33,286 bases of DNA from Treponema sp. (GTDB lineage Bacteria; Spirochaetota; Spirochaetia; Treponematales; Breznakiellaceae), in NCBI GenBank assembly GCA_031279555.1, contig JAITIK010000117.1:1-33286 (forward strand), written 5' to 3'. Positions 7,652-16,802 of this stretch are shown here, piece by piece. The notes below the pieces were generated by a model. The model had not been told where the DNA came from. It saw only the letters and a list, made by a program, of their open reading frames with translations, and did not search any database. Positions within the stretch are counted from its first letter, which is position 1. Every line of letters begins with the position of its first letter. The position numbers and the translations under genes were made by a program.

Positions 7652-10282
7652 ATGAATTACGATAAACTTACCATTAAAGCGCAAGACGCGCTCAACGAGG
7701 CGTCTGTCATCGCCCAGAAAGGGGATCATGCGCAGATTGAGATTGAGCATATTCTGCTCGCGTTGCTCACCCAGGAGGGCGGCGTCGCCGCGCCTATCGT
7801 CGAACGGATCGGGGCTGATGTCCAACAGCTTATCGCTGGCGCGGGCGATCTTGTTGAGAAAAGCCCGAAAATATACGGAGAAGCCGCCCAATTGTACCTT
7901 TCGTCAGCGGCCGGAAAAGTTATGGCGAAAGCGGAGTCCGAGGCGGACGCGCTCAAAGACGAGTTCGTGTCAACCGAGCATCTGCTGCTCGCCATAAGCG
8001 CAAGCGGCTCCAAGGCGGGCGAGCTTCTAGTACGCGCCGGCGTTACTAAAAACGCCATCCTTGAGGCGTTGAAAGCGGTGCGCGGCAATACCCGCGTTAC
8101 GGATCAAAGCCCGGAAGACAAGTATCAGGCGCTTGATAGGTACTGCCGCGATCTGACCGCGCTTGCGCGTCAGGAAAAGCTCGATCCGGTTATCGGGCGG
8201 GACGAGGAGATTCGGCGCGTGATGCAGGTGCTTTCGCGGCGCACCAAAAACAATCCGGTGCTTATCGGGGAGCCGGGCGTGGGAAAAACGGCCATTGCGG
8301 AAGGGCTTGCGCGGCGCATAGTCGCGGGCGATGTACCGGAAGGTCTGAAAGGCAAGAAACTGCTGGCGCTGGATCTGGGTGCGCTGGTCGCGGGCGCAAA
8401 ATTCCGGGGCGAATTTGAGGAGCGGCTCAAAGCCGTGATCCACGAAGTGCAAGCTTCGGAGGGCAAGATCATCCTGTTTATTGACGAACTGCATACGCTT
8501 GTGGGCGCCGGCGCCGCAGAAGGGGCGACCGACGCCTCCAATCTGCTGAAACCCGCGCTTGCCCGCGGAGAACTGCGCTGTATTGGCGCGACCACTCTTG
8601 ACGAGTACCGCAAGTACATTGAGAAGGACGCCGCTCTTGAGCGCAGATTCCAACAGGTTTACACGGCGGAGCCTTCGGTTGGGGATACGGTCGCCATCCT
8701 TCGCGGCCTCAAAGAGCGGTACGAGGTGCACCACGGCGTACGCATCAGGGACGAAGCCCTCGTCGCGGCGGCGACTCTGTCCGACCGGTACATCACAAGC
8801 CGCTTTCTGCCGGATAAGGCCATTGATCTTGTTGATGAAGCCGCCTCGCGTCTCAAAATGGAACTGGACAGTCGCCCCACTGAACTCGACAAACTTGAGC
8901 GCAAACTGTTGCAACTCTCCATAGAAGAGCAGGCGCTTTCGCGGGAAACGGATGCGACTTCCGCCCAACGCCTCTTGAAACTGGAAAAAGAGTTGGGGGA
9001 CATCACTGCGGAACGAGACGCCATGAAAGCCCGTTGGGAAAGCGAGAAGAGTAATGTCCAGCAGGTGCGGGATTTGAAGCGGCAGATCGAGGAACTCAAA
9101 GGGGAAGAAGCCCAGCAGGAGCGGAACGGCAATTTGAACCGCGCCGCTGAAATCAAGTACGGCATGATACCGGAGGCTCAAAAGAAACTCGCCGCCTTGA
9201 CCGGGCAAATGGAGGCGCGGCAGGGTGACGAAAATGAAAAGAATCGCGCATTCCTCCGCGAGGAGGTGATTGAAGAAGATATAGCCGCCGTTGTGTCGTC
9301 ATGGACGGGCATACCCGTGTCGAAAATGCTTTCAGGAGAATTGCAGAAGTATCTGGAACTGGAATGGGTGCTGAGCCGGCGGGTCGTGGGGCAGGAGGAT
9401 GCGGTGATCGCGGTCGCGGACGCTATACGGCGGAACAAAGCCGGGCTTTCGGACACCAACCGCCCGCTCGGTTCCTTTCTGTTTCTGGGACCCACAGGCG
9501 TGGGCAAAACCGAGCTTGCCAAAACATTGGCGGACTTCCTGTTCAACGACGAGAAGGCGCTCACCCGCATCGACATGAGCGAATACGGCGAAAAGCACTC
9601 GGTGAGCCGTCTTATCGGCGCGCCGCCCGGGTATGTCGGCTACGATCAGGGCGGGCAGTTGACCGAGGCCATACGCCGCCGCCCCTACAGCGTGGCGCTT
9701 TTTGACGAGATTGAAAAAGCCCACCCGGAAGTGTTCAACGTGTTCCTGCAAATTCTGGACGACGGGCGGCTTACCGATGGTCAAGGACGGGTGGTTGACT
9801 TCAAAAATGTGATCATCATTATGACGAGCAATCTCGGCTCGGATGTCATTCTGGATGCGAAGAATTCTGCGGGACTTAGAGACGCGCTTATGGAACTGTT
9901 GAAGCAGCGCTTCAAACCTGAATTTCTCAATCGCATTGACGAGACCGTTGTGTTCAACCGGCTTGGAATGAACGAAATCACGAAAATCGTGGACATACAG
10001 CTTAACCGGCTTGCAAATCGCCTGCTTGAGCGAAAGATCGCGCTGAACCTCACGCCGGCCGCAAAGACGTTCCTTGCGGATCGCGGTTTCGATCCCCTGT
10101 TCGGGGCGCGTCCCCTGAAGCGGACGATCCAGAGCGAGCTTGAAAATCCGCTCGCCAAGGCGATCATCGCGGGCGGCGTCAAAGAAGGCGACACGGTGCT
10201 GGTGGATGCGCCGGCTGATAAAACGCCGGAAACAGCGGGGCTGTCCGCCGGGCTGGTTTTTAAGAAACAGGTGTTGGCGTAG
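7652..10282 (+). CDS. clpB: ATP-dependent disaggregase ClpB
   Basis: This 876-residue protein has the complete ClpB layout. An N-terminal repeat domain covers about 1-145. The first AAA+ module has Walker A GEPGVGKT (206-213) and Walker B ILFIDE (to Glu279). A coiled-coil middle domain of about 400-530, rich in Glu/Lys/Gln, distinguishes ClpB from ClpA and ClpC. The second AAA+ module has Walker A GPTGVGKT (613-620) and Walker B ALFDEIEK. ClpB threads aggregated proteins through its hexamer with DnaK/DnaJ and restores them after heat stress. The start [14 protein letters not shown] aligns with family N-termini; the frame extends upstream to 7577 without homology. Confidence 0.96.
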   Translation: MNYDKLTIKAQDALNEASVIAQKGDHAQIEIEHILLALLTQEGGVAAPIVERIGADVQQLIAGAGDLVEKSPKIYGEAAQLYLSSAAGKVMAKAESEADALKDEFVSTEHLLLAISASGSKAGELLVRAGVTKNAILEALKAVRGNTRVTDQSPEDKYQALDRYCRDLTALARQEKLDPVIGRDEEIRRVMQVLSRRTKNNPVLIGEPGVGKTAIAEGLARRIVAGDVPEGLKGKKLLALDLGALVAGAKFRGEFEERLKAVIHEVQASEGKIILFIDELHTLVGAGAAEGATDASNLLKPALARGELRCIGATTLDEYRKYIEKDAALERRFQQVYTAEPSVGDTVAILRGLKERYEVHHGVRIRDEALVAAATLSDRYITSRFLPDKAIDLVDEAASRLKMELDSRPTELDKLERKLLQLSIEEQALSRETDATSAQRLLKLEKELGDITAERDAMKARWESEKSNVQQVRDLKRQIEELKGEEAQQERNGNLNRAAEIKYGMIPEAQKKLAALTGQMEARQGDENEKNRAFLREEVIEEDIAAVVSSWTGIPVSKMLSGELQKYLELEWVLSRRVVGQEDAVIAVADAIRRNKAGLSDTNRPLGSFLFLGPTGVGKTELAKTLADFLFNDEKALTRIDMSEYGEKHSVSRLIGAPPGYVGYDQGGQLTEAIRRRPYSVALFDEIEKAHPEVFNVFLQILDDGRLTDGQGRVVDFKNVIIIMTSNLGSDVILDAKNSAGLRDALMELLKQRFKPEFLNRIDETVVFNRLGMNEITKIVDIQLNRLANRLLERKIALNLTPAAKTFLADRGFDPLFGARPLKRTIQSELENPLAKAIIAGGVKEGDTVLVDAPADKTPETAGLSAGLVFKKQVLA

Positions 10283-10895
10283 CGGGAATATGACGGCGGA
10301 TGCGCGGAGTGCTGACACGCCCAGGCCCGCTGTCATGCCTCCGTCCCTCAAGACGCGCCCGTTCTTTTGCACGTCCGGCGTGTTTTATAAAAAAGCGAAA
10401 AATAGCGGTGATTATTAATTGTCACTTGCCAACAATACGATGTATACTTCTCTTTAAAGTTTAATCGCGTTTCAAAACACTGTGTTTTGGCGCGAGTCGC
10501 TTCTGAAAGAAGATGTTCAATATCATAAAAAGGGCGCGAATTGCGCGTCAGGCGATGCGTTAGGCGATATATAATGAAAGACCAAATGTTTTGCATGTTT
10601 GCATTATAAAAAGGTATAGAAGCCTTATAACAGCTTTGCCCCGCGTAAGCTATGACAAAACATCCTTGTCAAGCGGCGTTTCTTTCACAGTCCGTTTGCA
10701 TCACAGCGTTCAGCTTGTCCGGGCGTATGCTTTCTGTATCCCGCGTTCGCTCCCATTTGCCAGAAAGCGTTTCTGTCCCATTGGAAATGTCTCGCTCTTT
10801 GTGAGCGGACTTGGCGATCTGCGGCTCCCTCTTCACGACGCAACCCTCACGCCCGTTTTTTTGTCTTCAACCTTCACAACCTGCGGCGTATTTAC
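10283..10895. other. Non-coding stretch between clpB and the DUF4469 remnant
   Basis: No supported gene is seen in these 613 bases. A weak hairpin with CACG/CGTG arms lies near 10370-10385 and is followed by TTTT, a poor candidate clpB terminator. A good promoter is at 10419-10448, followed by a hairpin at 10466-10494. The rest has open frames without ribosome binding sites or recognisable products. It may include degraded 5' sequence of the following gene. Confidence 0.5.
10419..10448 (+). promoter_or_regulatory. Promoter with downstream hairpin
   Basis: TTGTCA at 10419-10424 and TATACT at 10443-10448 are separated by 18 bases. About 18 bases beyond the -10 box a hairpin forms: CGCG (10466-10469) and CAAAACA (10473-10479) pair with TGTTTTG (10483-10489) and CGCG (10491-10494). 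The product is unknown; it could be a small RNA or the leader of the DUF4469 gene. Confidence 0.42.
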
Positions 10896-11525
10896 ATGCG
10901 CCGGAGACAGGCGTGGAAAAACGATGCGCTTCCAGACTGCGCAGACAATAAAAATAAATCGCAAACAGCCGAATCGTGGACTCGCGGCGGGCGCCGTTCT
11001 TTTTTATATAGAGAAGGCTTCGCCGCGGCCTGCGAACTCATCTACTATCTGGCCGCGGACGCCTGCAAGATCAAAACCCCGGTCTTCAACCTCAGCATCC
11101 GGCTTCCGGGCGAGCGCGAGGGCGCGGAGACTCGTCTGCCCGAAAGCGCGCGTCCGGAAGCCCGCATCAGGGAGCGGGCGCGAGTCGAGTTTGACGGCGC
11201 CGGTCAGCGGGACGGCATCATAGCCGCAACCGTGGACGAGCGTACCGGACAGGCTGACGAGGCGATGACTATCGGCAACCTCCCCGCCATTCACGGCTGC
11301 GGGATCAAGATCGAGGCGGAGGCGGCCAGCAAGGACGATGCCGGAATCTTCTCTGACGACGGGGAGAACCCGCCGGTCAAGGCCGAAATCCTCACGGTGA
11401 ACGAACCCCGCGCGCTCAAAGCCATACTCAAAGTAGTCGCCCAAAGCTCCGTAAAACACGGCAATACGCAACTAAAAGCCTTTCAGGAAATACACGCGGA
11501 GTTCAAACTCACCGCGCAAAACTAA
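10896..11525 (+). CDS. HU-like/DUF4469 DNA-binding protein, N-terminally truncated
   Basis: The frame gives 209 residues. From about residue 45 it resembles the Bacteroides/spirochaete family with an HU-like DNA-binding half and a C-terminal DUF4469 half. The ACELIYYLAADACKIKTPVF stretch matches the end of the HU-like fold. The IHGCGIKIEAE, PPVKAEILTVNEPR and VAQSSVKHGNTQLK stretches match DUF4469. The expected first 30-40 residues, including the lysine-rich start and the R-G-T-L-x-T-K-A-D helix, are absent. A TIKINRKQPNR stretch in another frame, just upstream of the homologous part, may be the displaced start. It is therefore probably frameshifted or deleted. No ribosome binding site supports the ATG at 10896; it marks only where the frame opens. 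Confidence 0.5.
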   Translation: MRRRQAWKNDALPDCADNKNKSQTAESWTRGGRRSFLYREGFAAACELIYYLAADACKIKTPVFNLSIRLPGEREGAETRLPESARPEARIRERARVEFDGAGQRDGIIAATVDERTGQADEAMTIGNLPAIHGCGIKIEAEAASKDDAGIFSDDGENPPVKAEILTVNEPRALKAILKVVAQSSVKHGNTQLKAFQEIHAEFKLTAQN

Positions 11526-11628
11526 TGAAGTTGGAAGCATCGGCGCTTTAGGCTTGGAATCCCCAGTGATTCAGGAGCGGGGCCGCTCTGAATGAGACCG
11601 CGACGTTTGGCTGTGCAGAAAGGCTCCC

Positions 11629-11657
11629 TTGCGCAAGCAACGGCAGTACGCTATCAT
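11629..11657 (+). promoter_or_regulatory. Promoter of pta
   Basis: TTGCGC at 11629-11634 and TATCAT at 11652-11657 are separated by 17 bases. AAAGGAG at 11667-11673 then serves as the ribosome binding site for the ATG at 11680. It may also drive the GH3 gene. Confidence 0.5.
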
Positions 11658-11679
11658 ACTCACCATAAAGGAGCATACA

Positions 11680-12714
11680 ATGGATTTTGTAAAAAATATG
11701 CGCGAAAAAGCCGCCTCCATGCGGAAAAGGCTTGCGCTTGCGGAAGGTACGGAACCCCGCACCATAAAAGCGGCGCGTATTCTCGTTGATGAAAAACTCG
11801 CCGGATCCGTAACGCTTGTCGGAAAAGAAGCGGATGTCAAGGCGGCGGCCGCGCAAGCAGGCGTCTCGTTGGACGGAATAACCATCGTTGATCCGGCGTC
11901 CTCGCCCAGTCTTGACGCATACGCGCAGACCTACTACGAGATGAAGCGCGAGAAGGACCAAGCCAAGCTCAAAGCGGGCAAACCCGCGCCGAAACCAGCC
12001 ACGCTGGAATCCGCGAGAGCGGAAATTCTGGAGCCGCTCCACTGGGGCGGCATGATGGTTCATGCGGGAGACGCGGACGCCATGATTGCCGGGGCTGAAA
12101 ACACCACCGGCGCCATGATAAAAGCCGGACTCGACACCATTGGCGCTTCTTCTAAAACCGCGTCATCCTGTTTCGTCATGCAGACCAGCGATCCTTCATG
12201 GGGCGTTGACGGGGCGCTCATCTTTTCCGACTGCGCGGTCATTCCTGACCCCACCGAGGAGCAGCTTGCTGATATTGCCGCAAGCGCGGCCCAGTCCTGC
12301 CGGGAATTCTTGGGCGTTGAGCCGGTCGTGGCCCTGCTTTCCTTTTCCACAAAGGGTTCCGCTGACGCAAAATTTGATGATGTCGGCAAAGTGCAGAGAG
12401 CCGTTGAAATCCTCAAGTCCCGCAACCCGGACTTCCTGTTTGACGGCGAACTCCAGGCGGACGCCGCGCTTGTTCCCTCCGTTACGGACAAAAAAGCCCC
12501 GGGCAGCCCCGTCAAAGGCAAGGTGAATACACTGGTATTCCCGAATCTCGCATCCGGCAACATCGGGTACAAACTCGTGCAGCGTCTTGGCAAAGCCGAA
12601 GCCTTTGGCCCCTTCCTGCAAGGGTTCCGCAAACCCATAAGCGACCTTTCACGCGGCGCGTCTGTGGACGACATTGTGGTGACGGCTGCGGTGACATTGA
12701 GCAGGGCGAAATAG
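11680..12714 (+). CDS. pta: Phosphate acetyltransferase
   Basis: This 344-residue protein is a short-form Pta: only the catalytic PTA/PTB domain, without the DRTGG and P-loop extensions. It interconverts acetyl-CoA and acetyl phosphate, the step before acetate kinase in fermentative ATP formation. Visible family segments are LAEGTEPRT near residue 20, HAGDADAMIAGAENTTG, VPSVTDKKAPGSPVKG and the signature VNTLVFPNLASGNIGYK near the C-terminus. The start is set by AAAGGAG 6 bases upstream; the frame extends to 11629 without support. No acetate kinase gene lies beside it. Only 12 bases separate it from the GH3 glycosidase, suggesting co-transcription of sugar release and acetate fermentation. 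Confidence 0.94.
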   Translation: MDFVKNMREKAASMRKRLALAEGTEPRTIKAARILVDEKLAGSVTLVGKEADVKAAAAQAGVSLDGITIVDPASSPSLDAYAQTYYEMKREKDQAKLKAGKPAPKPATLESARAEILEPLHWGGMMVHAGDADAMIAGAENTTGAMIKAGLDTIGASSKTASSCFVMQTSDPSWGVDGALIFSDCAVIPDPTEEQLADIAASAAQSCREFLGVEPVVALLSFSTKGSADAKFDDVGKVQRAVEILKSRNPDFLFDGELQADAALVPSVTDKKAPGSPVKGKVNTLVFPNLASGNIGYKLVQRLGKAEAFGPFLQGFRKPISDLSRGASVDDIVVTAAVTLSRAK

Positions 12715-12726
12715 CAGGGAGATGAT

Positions 12727-14829
12727 ATGACAATAGATCAACGGGAAGCGAAAATCAAAGACCTTGTATCCAACATGACGGTGGAAGAAAAAGTGTCCCA
12801 GCTTCTGTATGAAAGTCCGGCTATTCCGCGACTTGGAATACCGGAATATAATTGGTGGAACGAATGTCTGCACGGCGTGGCCCGTTCCGGCATTGCGACG
12901 GTGTTTCCACAGGCGATTGCGCTTGCGGCGACCTTTGACGAGGCGTTCGTCCGGCAGGTTGCGGACGCCATTTCCGACGAAGCCCGCGCAAAGTACAACG
13001 AAGCCGTCAAGCGGAACAACCGGGGGCAGTACTGGGGGCTGACATTCTGGACGCCGAACATCAACATCTTCCGGGATCCGCGGTGGGGGCGGGGGCAGGA
13101 AACCTACGGCGAAGACCCCTACCTCACCGGCAGAATCGGGCTTGCTTTCATGAAGGGCTTGCAGGGCGATGACAGCGAACATCTGAAAGTCGCGGCGTGC
13201 GCCAAGCATTTCGCGGCGCATTCGGGGCCGGAAAGTCTCCGGCACGAATTCAACGCCGAGGTTTCCATGAAAGACCTGTTTGAAACCTACCTCCCCGCGT
13301 TCAAACTCCTTGTGGAAAATGGCGTTGAATCCGTCATGGGCGCGTATAACAGGACGCTTGGAGAGCCGTGTTGCGGCAGCTTCTTCCTGTTAAAAGAAAT
13401 TTTGCGTGACGCATGGCGCTTCAAGGGGCATGTGGTGTCCGATTGCTGGGCGATCCGCGATTTCCACGAACACCACAAAATAACCAAGACGTCTGAAGAA
13501 TCCGCCGCGCTGGCGCTTAAGGCGGGCTGCGACCTGAATTGCGGCTGCACCTATCCCGACCTCGTTGTGTCGTACCAGAAGGGCTTGGCGACCGAAGAGC
13601 AAATCAACGCCGCGCTTGAGCGCGTCCTGCGCGCCCGTTTCAAACTCGGCATGTTCGATGAGCCGAAAGACGATCCGTACGCGGCGCTGGACGGCGCGAT
13701 CATCAATTGCGAAAAACATCAGAAGCTCGCCCTTAAAGCGGCCAAACGCTCCATTGTACTGCTTAAAAACGACAACAACCTGCTTCCGCTCAAAGATGAC
13801 GGCTCCATCAGGAAGATACTGGTGATGGGTCCGGCGGCGGCGAACATCCATGCGCTTATAGCGAACTACCATGGTTTGAGTTCCCATCTGGTCACCATTT
13901 TGGAAGGTCTCGCCGAAAAAATACGCGGCAGGTTCGACATAACCATGGACTACCATCAGGCGTGCATGATGTACGATCAAAACCACAACATGGGCTGGAC
14001 GGTCGGCATGGCGGAAAGCGCGGATGTGGTGATTGCGGCGTTCGGGCTTGACAACGCCATGGAAGGCGAGGAAGGAGACGTCATCGCCTCCGACAGCAAG
14101 GGCGACCGCAGCGCCATTGAGTTGCCGGATCACCAACTCGCGTATCTGCGGGCGCTTAAAAATCGGGGCAAGCCAATCGTTCTGGTATTGACTGGCGGCA
14201 GCGCCATCGCTATACCGGAAGATATTGCGGATGCGATTCTTTTCGCGTGGTATCCGGGCGAAAAAGGCGGCGTCGCGGTTGCGGACATCATTTTCGGCGG
14301 TACGGCGCCATCCGGCAAGCTGCCGATCACATTTCCGGCGTCCACGTCCCAACTTCCTCCGTATGAAGATTACGCCATGAAGGGACGCACCTACCGCTAC
14401 ATGACCGAAAAACCCCTGTTTCCCTTTGGCTTCGGACTTTCCTACACGACATTCGCCTTTTCAGATTTCGCTCTGTCTGAGAAAACGCTTTCCAAAGGCG
14501 GCTCGGTCACGGCTGCGGTCAATGTCGCCAATACCGGAACGAGGGACGGCGACGAAGTTGCGCAGATATATGTTGTCAGGGACGACAGAACCGAGGGCGA
14601 TCCCGCTTCAAGCCTCCGCGCCTTCAAACGGGTGTCAATTCCGGCGGGGCGACAGACACGGATTGAGTTTACGCTTGACTCCTCGGCGTTTGAAAGCGTC
14701 AACGACTTGGGCGAAAGCGTACTGCTTCCCGGCTCCTACACGGTGATTGCCGCTGATGCGGCCCCGCTCGCCGTTTCGGTTGAGAAAGGCGCGGCGAAAC
14801 CGGTTTCCGCGAAAATTATGGTGGTGTAA
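12727..14829 (+). CDS. Glycoside hydrolase family 3 beta-glycosidase (beta-xylosidase/glucosidase type)
   Basis: This 700-residue protein has the GH3 N-terminal TIM barrel, the C-terminal alpha/beta domain and a fibronectin-III-like tail from about 585. YNWWNECLHGVARSG and TVFPQAI near the start are typical of the beta-xylosidase branch. The nucleophile is Asp239 in VVSDCWA. A Glu in MEGEEGD (about 446-449) is the likely acid/base. KHFAAHSGPE holds the substrate-binding Lys-His. There is no signal peptide, so it probably hydrolyses imported oligosaccharides in the cytoplasm. GGGAG precedes the ATG. Exact substrate (xylo- or gluco-oligosaccharide) cannot be told from sequence alone. Confidence 0.92.
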   Translation: MTIDQREAKIKDLVSNMTVEEKVSQLLYESPAIPRLGIPEYNWWNECLHGVARSGIATVFPQAIALAATFDEAFVRQVADAISDEARAKYNEAVKRNNRGQYWGLTFWTPNINIFRDPRWGRGQETYGEDPYLTGRIGLAFMKGLQGDDSEHLKVAACAKHFAAHSGPESLRHEFNAEVSMKDLFETYLPAFKLLVENGVESVMGAYNRTLGEPCCGSFFLLKEILRDAWRFKGHVVSDCWAIRDFHEHHKITKTSEESAALALKAGCDLNCGCTYPDLVVSYQKGLATEEQINAALERVLRARFKLGMFDEPKDDPYAALDGAIINCEKHQKLALKAAKRSIVLLKNDNNLLPLKDDGSIRKILVMGPAAANIHALIANYHGLSSHLVTILEGLAEKIRGRFDITMDYHQACMMYDQNHNMGWTVGMAESADVVIAAFGLDNAMEGEEGDVIASDSKGDRSAIELPDHQLAYLRALKNRGKPIVLVLTGGSAIAIPEDIADAILFAWYPGEKGGVAVADIIFGGTAPSGKLPITFPASTSQLPPYEDYAMKGRTYRYMTEKPLFPFGFGLSYTTFAFSDFALSEKTLSKGGSVTAAVNVANTGTRDGDEVAQIYVVRDDRTEGDPASSLRAFKRVSIPAGRQTRIEFTLDSSAFESVNDLGESVLLPGSYTVIAADAAPLAVSVEKGAAKPVSAKIMVV

Positions 14830-14864
14830 GCCGCGCGGCCGCCCGCGCCTATGGGCGGTTGCCA

Positions 14865-15155
14865 TTAGAGGCTTGCTGTGAGCGCTTCCAGCTTTCGCAA
14901 CGCCTCTAGCGGCAGCATGATCGTTTTAAGGCGGGATTTTTCGCCGGTTTTTAACGCGACGTCCTTTTTGGCGCAGGAAAGCGATTTCGCAAGAAAGGCG
15001 CAAAGTTCCGCGTTGGCTTTGCCGTTTTCAGGCGCGGCGGCTATTTTTATGCGCAGGCGGTTCTCTTGAACGCCCGCGATCTCTGTCTTTGACGCGCCCG
15101 GCGCGGCTTTCACATCAAGCAAGATGGCGCCGCCGGAGACGCGGAAAACTGCCAT
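14865..15155 (-). CDS. DUF167 (YggU-type) small protein
   Basis: This 96-residue protein matches the DUF167/YggU family in length and motifs: VKAAPGASKTEI near residue 15, RLRIKIAAAPENGKANAEL in the middle and VALKTGEKSRLKTI toward the end. Its function in bacteria is unknown. AGGAGG lies just upstream of the ATG, inside or next to the end of queA, which stops 9 bases earlier. The two genes are therefore likely co-translated. It converges with the GH3 gene; the 35-base gap holds no clear terminator. Confidence 0.88.
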   Translation of the reverse strand: MAVFRVSGGAILLDVKAAPGASKTEIAGVQENRLRIKIAAAPENGKANAELCAFLAKSLSCAKKDVALKTGEKSRLKTIMLPLEALRKLEALTASL

Positions 15156-15164
15156 GACAGCCTC

Positions 15165-16184
15165 CTACAGGATGAGCATGGCGTCCCCGTAGCTGAAAAA
15201 ACGGAATTCATGCCGGATCGCCTCGCAGTAACTGTCCAGAATAAAGTCCCTGCCCGCAAACGCTGAAACCAGCATGAGCAGCGAGGACTTCGGCGTATGA
15301 AAATTGGTGAAAATTCCCTCCGCCACCTTGAATTCATATCCAGGATATATAAACATTGACGTCGCCCCCTCTCCCCGCGCAAGGCGTCCACCCTTCCACG
15401 CGGACTCAAGGGCGCGGACGCTGGTCGTTCCAACGGCGACGACGCGCCCGCCTTCGGCTTTCGCGCTTTCAACGGCGGAAGCGGCCTCCTCATCTATAGT
15501 GAAGGACTCCTCGTGCATCGAGTGATCCTCTATATGTTCCGTCCGAACTGGCAGGAAGGTACCCAAGCCCACATGAAGCGTGATAAACGCGGTTTCAACA
15601 CCCCGCTCTTTGAGCCGCGCAAGCAGCGCTTCCGTAAAGTGCAGCCCGGCTGTCGGCGCCGCCGCAGAGCCGACGCTTTTTGCGTACACGGTCTGGTAGC
15701 GGTCGCCGTCTTCCGGCGCATCCGGACGTTTAATATACGGCGGAAGCGGAATATGCCCATAGACGTCAAGCCATGCGTCGTCAATCGGCGCGTCAAAACG
15801 AAGGATGCGGCGTTCCCCGTCTGAACCGGCGATTTCCGCCCGCGTCCCATCGGCGAACAGGCAGGCGCTTCCTATCCGCCTGCGTTTTGAACGGGACGCC
15901 ATAGCCTGCCAGGTGTATTCGTCAAGGCGCTTGAGCAGGAGAAATTCAACGCGCGCGCCGGTGTTGAGCGAGGTTCCCAAAAGCCGCGCCTTGCGTACCC
16001 GCGAGTTGTTGAACACGAGGAGATCGCCGGCATCAAGGATGTCCGGCAAGTCCGCGACATGGAGGAGCCGCCTTTCATGCGAGGCGCGGTCAAGCGTCAT
16101 AAGGCGGCTTGCGCCGCGTTCCGTAGCCGGGCGCTGGGCGATGAGGCGTTCGGGAAGGTCAAAGGTAAAATCAGATGTTTTCAT
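15165..16184 (-). CDS. queA: S-adenosylmethionine:tRNA ribosyltransferase-isomerase
   Basis: This 339-residue protein is a normal-length QueA. It transfers and isomerises the ribosyl part of S-adenosylmethionine onto 7-aminomethyl-7-deazaguanine in tRNA, giving epoxyqueuosine. Visible motifs include DFTFDLPERLIAQRP at the start, LLVFNNSRVRKARL, the GHIPLPPYI and RYQTVYA pair, AAPTAGLHFT, HVGLGTFLPVR and the end segment NFHTPKSSLLMLVSAFAG. The gene starts 58 bases after the J-domain gene on the same strand and has no clear Shine-Dalgarno sequence, so it probably relies on that transcript. Confidence 0.95.
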   Translation of the reverse strand: MKTSDFTFDLPERLIAQRPATERGASRLMTLDRASHERRLLHVADLPDILDAGDLLVFNNSRVRKARLLGTSLNTGARVEFLLLKRLDEYTWQAMASRSKRRRIGSACLFADGTRAEIAGSDGERRILRFDAPIDDAWLDVYGHIPLPPYIKRPDAPEDGDRYQTVYAKSVGSAAAPTAGLHFTEALLARLKERGVETAFITLHVGLGTFLPVRTEHIEDHSMHEESFTIDEEAASAVESAKAEGGRVVAVGTTSVRALESAWKGGRLARGEGATSMFIYPGYEFKVAEGIFTNFHTPKSSLLMLVSAFAGRDFILDSYCEAIRHEFRFFSYGDAMLIL

Positions 16185-16241
16185 AGGCCGTCGTTGGAGT
16201 ATGCGTGAATGAGGCGAACCGGTGTTGTCAATGCGCTCGGC

Positions 16242-16685
16242 TTACACCGTTCCGGTTGCCCGCCACCGCTCAATTTTTTCATACGCGGCGTTGATGCGCG
16301 CGGATTTCTCGGTAGCTTTCCGCATATTTTCAACATGCCCCGCATGACGGTCAGGATGGTGGACTTTAAGCAGCTTTTTATACGCGGTCTTGCATGCCTC
16401 CGGATCTGCGCCGAAAGGGACGCCCAATTCCGCAAAAGCCGGACGCAACGCTTCGGGCGCGGCGTTGGGAGCGGCCGCTGTATGAGCGTTGCCACCGGCG
16501 CTTTGAGCGCCAAAATTAGATGACGCGCCGCGCCTTTCGCCGCGTCCAAGGAATTCGTTCAATTCCTCATAGGCGGCTTCAAGATCAGAATCAACGCCGT
16601 ACGCCCGCTTTTTTTTTTCATGGCCGAACGAATCTTCGCTAATGTAACTTCTGATAACATCACTCAGACGGTCTATTATTCCCAT
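16242..16685 (-). CDS. J-domain protein with N-terminal acidic region
   Basis: This 147-residue protein carries a C-terminal J domain (about 83-145) with an intact HPD motif at residues 110-112, needed to stimulate DnaK ATPase. The N-terminal part (MGIIDRLSDVIRSYI) is short and unrelated to canonical DnaJ. A glycine- and alanine-rich linker (50-80) joins them. Zinc-finger and client-binding domains are absent, so it is a small co-chaperone rather than DnaJ itself. The ATG at 16685 fits a -10 box ending 7 bases upstream. Codons 23-26 contain an A10 run (T10 at 16609-16618 on the plus strand) that could slip and remove the J domain. Confidence 0.8.
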   Translation of the reverse strand: MGIIDRLSDVIRSYISEDSFGHEKKKRAYGVDSDLEAAYEELNEFLGRGERRGASSNFGAQSAGGNAHTAAAPNAAPEALRPAFAELGVPFGADPEACKTAYKKLLKVHHPDRHAGHVENMRKATEKSARINAAYEKIERWRATGTV

Positions 16686-16692
16686 GAGATGT

Positions 16693-16721
16693 ACTCTATT
16701 ACAGAGAGGAAAAAAAATCAA
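16693..16721 (-). promoter_or_regulatory. Putative promoter of the J-domain gene
   Basis: On the minus strand TTGATT (16721-16716) and TAGAGT (16698-16693) are separated by 17 bases. The -10 box ends 7 bases before the ATG at 16685, again predicting a leaderless or near-leaderless mRNA. Confidence 0.38.
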
Positions 16722-16773
16722 CACATCCCGCCGCGGGACGCTTCGCGCGCTTTGCATTTCAAGATGGAATTCA

Positions 16774-16802
16774 TTGACAAATTATTGACTGTATACTATA
16801 CT
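16774..16802 (+). promoter_or_regulatory. Promoter of the Hpt/HD-GYP series
   Basis: TTGACA at 16774-16779 and TATACT at 16797-16802 are separated by 17 bases, a near-consensus promoter. The predicted leader is about 205 bases long. It contains a long imperfect stem: 16912-16927 pairs with 16948-16965, with shorter GC hairpins inside it. Confidence 0.6.

Noticed and set aside
10591-11223. 210-codon frame overlapping the DUF4469 gene
   Set aside because: The family-like residues are in the other frame (10896-11525). Only a short TIKINRKQPNR stretch in this frame may be relic sequence.
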